A stretch of 64,000 bases of DNA from Planctomycetota bacterium. Lineage in GTDB: Bacteria; Planctomycetota; J058; JAJDCQ01. Shown in pieces: positions 29,901 to 36,313 of the stretch; within the stretch, counting starts at the first letter, position 1, and each line of letters opens with the position of its first letter. The notes under the pieces are model-generated. The model was given only the letters and a program-made list of their open reading frames with translations. It did no database searches and had not been told where the DNA came from. The position numbers and the translations under genes were made by a program. The stretch is taken from assembly GCA_029260755.1 (NCBI GenBank), contig JAJDCQ010000035.1, forward strand, positions 1-64,000. The letters are read 5' to 3'.

Positions 29901-30169
29901 GGCGGTGGCGGCCCGGCGGCGAGGGTCACGGCGGGGATGGGAGCCGGGGAGACGCCGGGCGTCGTCGCGACCAGGCTCGGCGGCGGCGTGCCGCCCGGCC
30001 ACGCGGCGGCGATCCCGACGAGCGCCGCGTCGGCGACGCGGCCGCGGGCGAGCTCCCAGACCGGACGGCGCGCGCGGGCGGCCTCGGTCGCGAGGCTCGC
30101 CGCCTGCTCGCGGGTGAGGATCCCCTGGCCGACGGCGATCGCGAGGAAGCCCTGCTCGTCGCGGTTCAC
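26930..30169 (-). CDS. Transmembrane Ser/Thr kinase with DWG motif, coiled coil and TPR-like region
   Basis: 1079 aa. The GTG at 30169 is chosen because GGAGAGGA precedes it by 5 nt. An about 95-residue N-terminal module (GILTREQAASLA, LARGRVADAALVGIAA) is followed by the kinase, about 100-410: GRGGMG, VAKK K130, HRDLKPDN at 227, and DWG instead of DFG at 247. The transmembrane helix is near 432-455. An Ala/Glu/Arg coiled coil (about 458-525) leads to about 550 residues of TPR-like helices. The long helical exterior suggests partner binding. Confidence 0.92.
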   Translation of the reverse strand: MNRDEQGFLAIAVGQGILTREQAASLATEAARARRPVWELARGRVADAALVGIAAAWPGGTPPPSLVATTPGVSPAPIPAVTLAAGPPPPAYASAMSGSRYEVVDELGRGGMGQVLRVRDSSVGRDVAKKVILSDRSVPAAVRERFLREARITGQLEHPNIVPVYEVGREADGTEYFTMRLVPGRSLRDVLRAARAPDAGPGLPALVRMLLKVCEAVAYAHDRGVIHRDLKPDNVMTGDFGEVLVMDWGLARRLDDPDDPAVAFGPASASSASAPGDADATAPEDARLTGEGATIGTPSYMAPEQADDAASVDTRADVWALGAILYETVTGRPPFVGKTAMGTIRALIMDPVVPPRSAAPRGRAVPRELDAIALRALEKDPDARYPSVAALADDLTAYLEGRPVSALPEGPLRRALKWAGRHPGVISTAVGVLAVALIASGVIGVILSRQTGERLRAAEERAELAEAAAHAEEERRRSEAERARERREADAEAARLAEATRAAEAEAARVAAARAAATVPYLRVAGLVHRNIDDATIRDRILPPLEKAVATDPGFVEAWIELAKARYRIDRSASAQDALVRAHEACVAAFDQTGEGVRGSPHALVILGQILRRESIEESGDLSSIPAEARRWLTLASELAPDDPFAMIAAIHLDPTSDASLALGERLVREHPHLAEGHAAYEVVVMERVGAGVDLHDEEYQAIEARLGEALELLGPGPEIRAQLGTTHWYRGIARKKAGRRALAVDDFLEAERLLAPLQPPEMVAVLQLHIGEELVKLGRDDEGIARLDRAAEMAPAYQAPSLKAGLVLLDRGRAGEAVERLLEADRRMPAGADPALTSQVRFSLIIAAIESDHPDVAWEGFARLPARAVPEERGLLFDVRDWALRLVRALAALGRSRRETSPGEPLDRTLALHLGAFTAQCDMLAKRDLRGNEPTRAWDWADAGLALLAVLGADRDARLPESLEENLLGARATASFQLRRDEQAGRDLEARLAKNPRSDAKTRHRAAADTFNLAIVRARLARGDDGALEGEARAKVLELLAEAADLGFDRPEIAAKQPAFAALAEDEAFQATIAKMKR

Positions 30170-30335
30170 GCGGATCCTCTCCGGCGAGGGTACCTCAGTC
30201 GTCGGTGCCCTGGGCCCTGGGCGAGCGCCGCGTCGAGCGGGCCGCCGGCATTGTCCCCTCGAGCCGGGGTTCACGCCACGAGCCGGGACGTGGTGACAGC
30301 GGAGCGGGTCCGGCGCGGTCTCAGGAGGCGAACGA

Positions 30336-30408
30336 GGGGACGTAGCTCAGCTGGGAGAGCACCAGCGTGGCACGTTGAAGGTCGCGGGTTCGAGCCCCGC
30401 CGTCTCCA
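30336..30408 (+). tRNA. tRNA-Ala (GGC)
   Basis: 73 nt cloverleaf. The acceptor GGGGACG pairs with CGUCUCC and contains the G3-U70 pair that marks alanine tRNAs. D arm GCUC/GAGC with GG; anticodon loop GUGGCAC (GGC); T arm GCGGG-UUCGAGC-CCCGC; discriminator A73. CCA is not encoded. The anticodon stem has a C27-A43 mismatch and a G-U pair, so it is somewhat weak. Confidence 0.85.
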
Positions 30409-30460
30409 TTCGAACAGCCAGCCACTCACCAGAGCCACCGGCCCGAGAGGGGGAGAACCG

Positions 30461-30523
30461 ATGAAGTCGACCCGCCGCTTCGCCGCGCACCCCCGACCGA
30501 CCAGCGCCTCCATCCTCTTCTAG
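30461..30523 (+). CDS. Possible 20-codon ORF between two tRNAs
   Basis: MKSTRRFAAHPRPTSASILF, preceded by AGGGGGAG 6 nt before the ATG. Its stop codon overlaps the first bases of the tRNA-Pro gene. The ribosome-binding site is the only support; it may be chance or a processed spacer of a tRNA transcript. Apart from this and the tRNAs, nothing else is seen in the 437-bp gap 30170-30606. Confidence 0.2.
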   Translation: MKSTRRFAAHPRPTSASILF

Positions 30524-30594
30524 GGGTAAGGCAGCCTGGCCGACCTACCCGGCTTGGAACCGGGGTCACGCGGGTTCGAATCCCGCTCCCTAGA
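30520..30594 (+). tRNA. tRNA-Pro (TGG)
   Basis: 75 nt. The acceptor CTAGGGG pairs with TCCCTAG (C1-G72, as in proline tRNAs) with discriminator A73. Anticodon stem CCCGG/CCGGG with loop CTTGGAA gives TGG. T arm GCGGG-TTCGAAT-CCCGC is perfect. The D arm is unusual: only three pairs (A10-T25, G11-C24, G12-C23) and an enlarged loop with G18G19. No CCA is encoded. Confidence 0.8.
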
Positions 30595-30606
30595 TCGCGC
30601 GCCGGC

Positions 30607-32172
30607 TCACTTCGGGTCGTCCTCTTCCTGGAAGACGACCCGAACTTGGTTCAGCCAGTAGGCGGACTCACCGCCGCCGGGAAGTCTGGTGATCCGAAGG
30701 GTGTTGACCCCCTCGCGAAAGCGACTCCCGTCGATGGGCAGGCTGTGCCGTCTCTTGAGCTCGAGTCGTTCGTGGGTGGTCTCTCCGTTCACCTCGATCT
30801 GGATGATGCAGCCCCGAGGCCTAGGCCCGTTCTTCTGGGGGACGTTCGGCACGTCCCCTGAGATGCTCACCCTCACGGGGGCGCGATCGAGGGTGAGCCC
30901 GATCATGATGGACCCTCCAGCGCCCACGGTCGCCCTCCTTCGTCCCCAGCCCGCGTGGCCTTCGAAGCCGACCTCGAACCGTCCCGGGATCGATCGGTCC
31001 TTCAGATCGTAGACGATCGGGGGGAGATCCCTCGCGGGTGCCGACTCGGTCTCGGTCTGTGTCTCGGGCTCTGGCTCGGGCACCGGCACGGGCCTTGGCT
31101 CCGGCTTCGGAGGCTCTGGAACCGAGTCGGGCTCGTCGTCCGTTGCTGCGAGCGATCGTCTCGGGAGTTCGGGCTCGTCCGGAACGACCACGCTCGTCGG
31201 CCGTTCGGTCGGGCGCTGCGACACGCCGATCGCGATCACCGCGACCGCCATCGCCAGACCGCCGACGAGCAAGAGCGTGCGCGAGCGACGATTCGTGCTC
31301 GGCGGGGGGGCGCGGCGGCGAGCTCGCGTAGGTCCGCCGGTTTCGAGGCGGCGGGCGAGCTCCTCGGCATCGCCGAGCCGCTCATCGCGCTCCGGGGCGA
31401 GGCACGCGAGAACGAGCTCGTCCAGCCACGCGGGGACGCCCGGGCGGTGCGCGCTCGGCGGCTCGAGATGACCACGCATCTGGGCCGTGAGGACCTCCAT
31501 CGGCGTGCTCGCCGAGAACGGGGGCGCTCCGGTGAGCATCGCGTAGAGCGTGGCGCCGAGGCCGTAGACGTCGCTTCGTCCGTCGATCTCGCCGAGCTGT
31601 CCGAGCGCCTGCTCCGGAGGCGCGTACCCGGGAGTCCCGAGAAACGCGCCCCCGACGCTCAGGTGCGCGCTCACGACCGCGGCCGCCTCGTCCTGGTCGG
31701 CCGCACGACCGACGAGCCCGAAGTCGGCCAGGACCGGCGCTCCGTCTCGATCGTCGTCGAAGAGGACGTTTGCCGGCTTCACGTCGCGGTGCACGAGGCC
31801 GGCCTCGTGCGCCGCGCGGAGCGCCCGCGCGAGCTTGCCGGCGATCCGGACCGCCTCTCGGGGCTCGAGAGGTCCGTCGCGTTCGATGCGACTCTCGAGG
31901 GATCCGCCGCTCAGCAGCGGCATCACCAGGAACGGCGTGCCGTCGGCCTCTCCGACCTCGTGAATCGGCATGATGTGAGGGTGCCGGAGCCTCCCGAGAA
32001 CGCGCGCCTCCCGTGCGAATCGTCGGCGCCCCGCCTCATCGAGCCGGTCTCGGGCGATGAGCTTGATCGCGACGTCCCGGTCGAGCTCTGGATCGTGGGC
32101 GTGAAGCACCGTCGCCGTGGCGCCGGCACCGATGGTCCTCACGACCTGGTAGCGTCCGATCGCCTGCATCAT
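30607..32172 (-). CDS. Transmembrane Ser/Thr kinase with exterior beta domain, paralogue A
   Basis: 521 aa from ATG 32172. Kinase about 8-275: Gly loop GAGATA (lacking the usual GGMG), K37, HRDVKPAN at 128, DFG at 150, GYAPPEQ. The transmembrane helix lies near 305-325. A Pro/Glu linker follows, then a C-terminal domain (about 385-521) that starts LPPIVYDLKDRSIPGRFEVG and contains VPNVPQKNGPRP and INTLRI-type strands, likely a beta-sandwich. The last domain is nearly the same in the next gene upstream (32205-33929), while the kinase domains differ much more. The start is 32 nt after that gene's stop, so the two are cotranscribed. Confidence 0.9.
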   Translation of the reverse strand: MMQAIGRYQVVRTIGAGATATVLHAHDPELDRDVAIKLIARDRLDEAGRRRFAREARVLGRLRHPHIMPIHEVGEADGTPFLVMPLLSGGSLESRIERDGPLEPREAVRIAGKLARALRAAHEAGLVHRDVKPANVLFDDDRDGAPVLADFGLVGRAADQDEAAAVVSAHLSVGGAFLGTPGYAPPEQALGQLGEIDGRSDVYGLGATLYAMLTGAPPFSASTPMEVLTAQMRGHLEPPSAHRPGVPAWLDELVLACLAPERDERLGDAEELARRLETGGPTRARRRAPPPSTNRRSRTLLLVGGLAMAVAVIAIGVSQRPTERPTSVVVPDEPELPRRSLAATDDEPDSVPEPPKPEPRPVPVPEPEPETQTETESAPARDLPPIVYDLKDRSIPGRFEVGFEGHAGWGRRRATVGAGGSIMIGLTLDRAPVRVSISGDVPNVPQKNGPRPRGCIIQIEVNGETTHERLELKRRHSLPIDGSRFREGVNTLRITRLPGGGESAYWLNQVRVVFQEEDDPK

Positions 32173-32204
32173 CGACTCGCCGTCCCGACCCGATCGTCCG
32201 CGAC

Positions 32205-33929
32205 TCAGTCCGTGTCGTCTTCCTGGAAGACGACCTGAACGCGGTTCAGCCAGTAGGCCGAGAAGCCACCGCCGGGAACCCGGGTGATCCGGATCGTGTT
32301 GATGCCCTCGTGCCAGCGACCGTGGTCGAGGGGGATCTGACCCCCCTTCCCGAGCTCGAGCCGCTCGTGGATGACCTCGCGGTTGACCTCGATCTGGAGG
32401 ATGCATCCCTTCGGGCGGGGGCCGTTCTTCTGCGGAACGTTTGGCACGTTTCCGAGGAGATCGACCCTCGTCGGGGCCCGATCGAAGGTGAGCCGGATCA
32501 GGATGGATCCATGGTCGCCGGCCACCGCCCGCACCACCTCGTTCTTCTTGTTGCGCGCCCAGCCCGCCGGCCCCTCGAAGCCGACCTCGAACCGGCCGGG
32601 GACCGAGCGGTTCTTCAGCTCGTAGACGATCGGGGGGAGATCCTCGACCGGCTCGGGCTCGGGAGGGTCCGGAACCAGATCGGGCGGCTTCGGGACCGGA
32701 TCGGGCGGCTTCGGGACCGGATCGGGATCGGGGTCCGGATCCGGCTCGGGATCGGGGTTCGTTTCCGGAACGGGGGCGGGCTCGGGCTCCGGCTCCGACG
32801 TAGCGCTCCGCGCGGTCGGGTCACCCTCGGGCACGTCGGCCGTCCCGAGGGCCGCCCACGCCGCGAGCGCGATCGCCGGGATCACGAGGGCGACGATGCC
32901 CGCGATGATCGGACCGGTCGGCGTCGACGACGGCCGCGCGATCGGACGGGCGCCGGTTCGTCGCGGCGCCCGCCTCTTCTTCGGCGGGGGCGACGTCTCG
33001 GCCGCCGGCGCGTCGGGGGGGAGCTCGAGGGTCGGCGTGGGCGTCGGCTGGGTCACCGTCGAGCCCTTCGGTGATGGCTGCACGAGCGCCGCCGCGGGGG
33101 CGTCGCCGACGATGTCGGCGAGGGCGTCGGCGAGCTCGGCGGCGGTCGGCCGCTCCGCCGGGTCGCGCGACAGACACCGGAGGATGAGCTCCTCGAGCTC
33201 CTCGGAGAGGTCCTCGGCGAGCTCGCGCGGCGGCGTCGGGTCCGAGGTGAGGATCTTGGTGAGCGTCGTGAGCGCCGAGCTGCCCCGGTAGGGCGGCACG
33301 CCGCAGACGATCCGGTAGAGGATCGAGCCGAGCGCGTAGACGTCGGTCGGCGTCCCGAGGAGCTCGCGGTCGTCCTCCGCCTGCTCGGGCGACATGTACT
33401 CGGGTGACCCGACGAGCAGGCCGGCCTGGGTGAGCCGCACCGACTCGTCGAGCTCGAGGGCGAGCCCGAAGTCCATGATCTTGACGACGCCCTCGTCGCT
33501 CACCATCAGGTTCGCCGGCTTGAGGTCGCGGTGGATCACGCCGTGGCCGTGGGCGAAGGCGACCGCCTCGGCGGCCTGCCTGACCGCGCCGAGCGCCGCC
33601 GACTGCTCGAGCCCGTCCCGGAGCCGCTCGCTGAGGGTGCTGCCCTCGACGAAGTCCATCACGATGAAGGGCCGACCGTCCTGCTCGCCCGCGCCGTGGA
33701 CGCCGACGATGCCGCGGTGGCGCACCTTCGCGTTCGAGCGCGCCTCCCGGACGAAGCGCTGAACGTCGTTCTCGCTCGCGCCCGCCTTGAGGATGACCTT
33801 GATCGCGACGTCCCGGTGGAGGGTCGGATCGAAGGCTCGATAGACGACGCCCATCCCGCCGCGTCCGAGCTCGGAGCGGATCTGGTAACGCCCGAAGCGG
33901 CTCTGGGTGATGTTGGAGGGGCCGTCCAT
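32205..33929 (-). CDS. Transmembrane Ser/Thr kinase with exterior beta domain, paralogue B
   Basis: 574 aa from ATG 33929; the upstream frame into the tRNAs is not coding. Kinase about 13-280: GRGGMG, K44, HRDLKPAN, MDFGLA, PEYMSPEQ. The transmembrane helix is near 335-358. A Pro-Asp-Glu repeat linker leads to a C-terminal domain of about 145 residues (LPPIVYELKNRSVPGRFEVG, VPNVPQKNGPRP, AYWLNRVQVVFQE). About two thirds of this domain's residues match paralogue A by eye. The ligand is unknown; the conserved exterior suggests that both kinases read the same signal. Confidence 0.92.
   Translation of the reverse strand: MDGPSNITQSRFGRYQIRSELGRGGMGVVYRAFDPTLHRDVAIKVILKAGASENDVQRFVREARSNAKVRHRGIVGVHGAGEQDGRPFIVMDFVEGSTLSERLRDGLEQSAALGAVRQAAEAVAFAHGHGVIHRDLKPANLMVSDEGVVKIMDFGLALELDESVRLTQAGLLVGSPEYMSPEQAEDDRELLGTPTDVYALGSILYRIVCGVPPYRGSSALTTLTKILTSDPTPPRELAEDLSEELEELILRCLSRDPAERPTAAELADALADIVGDAPAAALVQPSPKGSTVTQPTPTPTLELPPDAPAAETSPPPKKRRAPRRTGARPIARPSSTPTGPIIAGIVALVIPAIALAAWAALGTADVPEGDPTARSATSEPEPEPAPVPETNPDPEPDPDPDPDPVPKPPDPVPKPPDLVPDPPEPEPVEDLPPIVYELKNRSVPGRFEVGFEGPAGWARNKKNEVVRAVAGDHGSILIRLTFDRAPTRVDLLGNVPNVPQKNGPRPKGCILQIEVNREVIHERLELGKGGQIPLDHGRWHEGINTIRITRVPGGGFSAYWLNRVQVVFQEDDTD
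32645..32760 (-). repeat. Pro-Asp-Glu linker repeat in kinase B
   Basis: Short direct repeats (for example GGGACCGGATCGGG) encode Pro-Asp-Pro-Val-Pro-Lys linker units between the membrane helix and the exterior domain. The unit length keeps the frame. Confidence 0.6.
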
Positions 33930-34058
33930 GCAGCTCGATGGTAGGAGGATGAGCTGGGGCTCGCCACCGGCCTGCGGGCGACGCGCGCCGCGACCGCGTG
34001 ACAGCGTCTCGAGGGTGGATCGGTCCTGGGAAGTGGCGGCGCTTCGGCGTCGCTCCAC

Positions 34059-34132
34059 ACGCTCGTGGCCCAACCGGACAAGGCACCGGCTTGCGAAGCC
34101 GGCGATTGCAGGTTCGATTCCTGCCGAGCGTA
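34059..34132 (+). tRNA. tRNA-Arg (GCG)
   Basis: 74 nt. The acceptor ACGCTCG pairs perfectly with CGAGCGT. D stem GCCC/AGGC has three pairs and a loop with GGACA (A20, an arginine feature). Anticodon stem CCGGC/GCCGG with loop TTGCGAA gives GCG. T arm GCAGG-TTCGATT-CCTGC. Most bacteria read CGN codons with an ACG (inosine) tRNA, so a G34 arginine tRNA is unusual. Confidence 0.85.
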
Positions 34133-34137
34133 TTCGC

Positions 34138-34211
34138 GCGTCCGTAGCCCAACTGGCAGAGGCGGCACGTCGAGAGCGTGTCCAGTGCAGGTTCGAATCC
34201 TGCCGGACGTA
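34138..34211 (+). tRNA. tRNA-like gene, anticodon GAG, atypical
   Basis: 74 nt beginning 5 nt after tRNA-Arg, so one transcript is likely. The acceptor GCGTCCG pairs with CGGACGT with a G1-U72 wobble. D arm GCCC/AGGC; anticodon stem GCACG/CGTGT; T arm GCAGG-TTCGAAT-CCTGC. The anticodon loop is TCGAGAG: anticodon GAG (Leu) with C33 instead of the near-universal U33. Leucine tRNAs have a long variable arm, but here it is 5 nt (CCAGT). It may be a decayed or recoded tRNA. Confidence 0.6.
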
Positions 34212-34223
34212 TCCCGATCACGT

Positions 34224-35033
34224 TCAGCGCTTCTTTCGCGCCGCCTCCCGGGCGGCGATCGCCTCCGCCCGCGACGGGATCCCGTCGTAGAACGCCGCCG
34301 CGACGTCCCGGTTCGGCGTCCGGAGCCACTCGCGGAACGCGGGCTCGAGGGGCTCGATGACCTCGCCCGTCTGCACCTCCCACAGCAGCGCAGTCAGCAG
34401 CTTCCCGAGGAAGTTGGTGCCGGTCCCGTCGTGGTCGTCGCCCCACTGGCGGTCGTTGAGGGTGTGCTCGATGAAGAACGTGCGCGGCCACTCCCCGTCG
34501 GTCGCGGCGTGCTCGCCCCAGAGCTCGGGGTGCTGGGCGAACTTCGCCTCGAGGGCGATCGCCATCACCGAGAGCTTGCTCTCCTCCCACCGGGGGCGAC
34601 GGGGGTAGCGGGCGTCCTCGCCGAGGAGCGCCGCGCCTGTCTCGGTCCGGAACGGAGCGCCGCCGAGCGACTCCAGCAGCTCGACCTGCTTCTTCTTCAG
34701 GCGCATCCGACCCTGCCCGGCCCGGGCCGAGTCGCTCGGGCTGAGCGCCCGGACGAAGCGCTCGTGGTGCTCGTGGAGCGCCTTGGCCGCCTGGAACGCG
34801 TTCTCGCTCGATGGGTAGGTGACGACGCCGACCGGCGTGACCGTGAACGGTTCGCCGCAGCACGGGAGCGCCTGAGCGGTGTCGAGCTCGATCTCGGCGG
34901 CGAAGAGGTTCGAGAACTGCCGCCCCGGCGCGCCGTCTCGTTGGAAATAGAACGGGCGGCATCGCATGACGATGCCGCCCGTCTGCCAGGGGAGCTGCAC
35001 CTCGATCGAGGGCGTCCGCTGGAGAGTGTCCAT
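34224..35033 (-). CDS. NADAR (YbiA-like) N-glycosidase family protein
   Basis: 269 aa. Family hallmarks: QFSNLFAAE, YPSSENAFQAAKA, GKLLTALLWEV, and the acidic segment LNDRQWGDDHDGTGTNFLGK. NADAR proteins cleave N-glycosidic bonds: YbiA acts on riboflavin-pathway intermediates, and related NADAR proteins remove ADP-ribose from guanine. Which applies here cannot be told; no DarT-like toxin is adjacent. The length is above the usual 150-180 because of extra N- and C-terminal segments. It lies 10 nt downstream of the EEP lipoprotein gene, and its 3' end is 12 nt from the tRNA pair. Confidence 0.88.
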   Translation of the reverse strand: MDTLQRTPSIEVQLPWQTGGIVMRCRPFYFQRDGAPGRQFSNLFAAEIELDTAQALPCCGEPFTVTPVGVVTYPSSENAFQAAKALHEHHERFVRALSPSDSARAGQGRMRLKKKQVELLESLGGAPFRTETGAALLGEDARYPRRPRWEESKLSVMAIALEAKFAQHPELWGEHAATDGEWPRTFFIEHTLNDRQWGDDHDGTGTNFLGKLLTALLWEVQTGEVIEPLEPAFREWLRTPNRDVAAAFYDGIPSRAEAIAAREAARKKR

Positions 35034-35043
35034 CCGCGGCGCG

Positions 35044-36162
35044 CTAGCGGAGCTGTTGCCAGTCGAAGTCGACGTGGATCGCCTCGTGGTCGCTCAGCGG
35101 GTCGCCGTTCGACGTGACGAACTCGTCGGCGATCCGCCACTGGGTCGGCGTCAGGCGGACGTCGAGCGAGCTGCGGAACATGAGCCGGTCGATCTTCTCG
35201 ATGCCGACGTTCAGGAAGCGAGCCGAGTCTTGCATGCCCGCGCCGTCGAGCAGCGCGCGCAGGGTCGGCTCGTCCGCCGGGTCGAAGCCGTCCATGTTCG
35301 TGTCGCCGGCGACGATGACGGCCTTGCCGGCCGAGTAGGTCGCCATGTACGCGAGGATCTGGACGACCTGATCGTTGCGCGCGTCGATGTCGTCGCGGCT
35401 TCCGCCCGCATCACAGTGGAGGTTGTACACGTCCACGAAGATGCCCGGATGGAGCTCGTGGCGCGCCGCCGAGAAGCCCTTCGCGGCGAGGCAGTCGTTC
35501 GCGGCTCCCGTGAGGCCATTGCAGGACTGCCACCGCTGCCGCGCGAAGTCGAAGAACGGCGTGTCGCTGAATCGGTTCAGGCCGTCGTTGACGAGCCGCC
35601 CGCTCTGCTGGAGCGGCACCGACTGGTGCGGGTGCTGCGCGTCCTGGGCGAGCTCGCCGTGGTACCAGAAGTCCTCCTGGGCGAGGACGAGGTCGTAGGC
35701 GTTCAGCTTGTCGCTGATCCGCGGGATGTTGACGATCGGGTTCGAGCCCGAGAGCCCCTGGGGGAGGCCCGCGACGTTGTAACTGAGCGCGCTGAAGCTG
35801 CCGCTCGCGAGGCCGGTCGTGCCACCGCCGGTGGTCGTCCCGCCGCCGCCGCCAGTCGTGCCGCCGCCGCCAGTCGTGCCGCCGCCCCCGGTGGTCGTGC
35901 CGCCGCCACCCGTGGTGCCGCCGCCGCCCGTCGTGGAGCCGCCGCCGCCGGTGGTGGTGCCGCCCGACCCGCCGGTCGTCGTCCCGCCCGACGTGGTCGA
36001 TCCGCCCGCGCCCGCGGGGGCGCGACCTCCGCCGTTGCTCCCTCCGCCGCTGCAGCCGGACGCGGCGAGCACCGCGGCGAGCGCCGCGGCAGAAAGGATG
36101 AGTCGACCGGGTGCGCGACGACCGTTCGGTCGCGGCGCGCCCGTGCTGGAACGCGTCACCAT
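35044..36162 (-). CDS. Secreted EEP-family (sphingomyelinase/DNase-like) lipoprotein
   Basis: 372 aa from ATG 36162, with GAGAGAGGGG about 8 nt upstream. The lipobox LAASGC puts Cys37 at the membrane. A Gly/Thr linker of about 75 residues leads to an endonuclease/exonuclease/phosphatase fold (about 118-372): SYNVAGLPQ, AQEDFWY, YNLHCDAGG, GDTNMDG and SDHEAIHV supply the metal and catalytic residues. The pattern is closest to neutral sphingomyelinase-like enzymes. A surface phosphodiesterase is inferred. Confidence 0.88.
   Translation of the reverse strand: MVTRSSTGAPRPNGRRAPGRLILSAAALAAVLAASGCSGGGSNGGGRAPAGAGGSTTSGGTTTGGSGGTTTGGGGSTTGGGGTTGGGGTTTGGGGTTGGGGTTGGGGGTTTGGGTTGLASGSFSALSYNVAGLPQGLSGSNPIVNIPRISDKLNAYDLVLAQEDFWYHGELAQDAQHPHQSVPLQQSGRLVNDGLNRFSDTPFFDFARQRWQSCNGLTGAANDCLAAKGFSAARHELHPGIFVDVYNLHCDAGGSRDDIDARNDQVVQILAYMATYSAGKAVIVAGDTNMDGFDPADEPTLRALLDGAGMQDSARFLNVGIEKIDRLMFRSSLDVRLTPTQWRIADEFVTSNGDPLSDHEAIHVDFDWQQLR
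35820..36010 (-). repeat. Gly/Thr-coding linker repeat
   Basis: Repeats of GGCGGC-ACGAC type units (12 and 15 nt) encode the GGGGTTGGGG linker between the lipid-anchored cysteine and the EEP domain. Units are multiples of three, so slippage changes only linker length. Confidence 0.75.
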
Positions 36163-36313
36163 CTTCGGAACCCCTCTCTCTCTCGTGATCTCCCCTGCAG
36201 GGGCGTCACACGAGCCGCCGTTGTTAACAAATCGAGACGGAGAGGGCAACGAAGGAACCGAAGAGACGCGCATCGCCTGGGCGCGGTCGCGGAAGGAGTT
36301 ACGACGCGACGCG

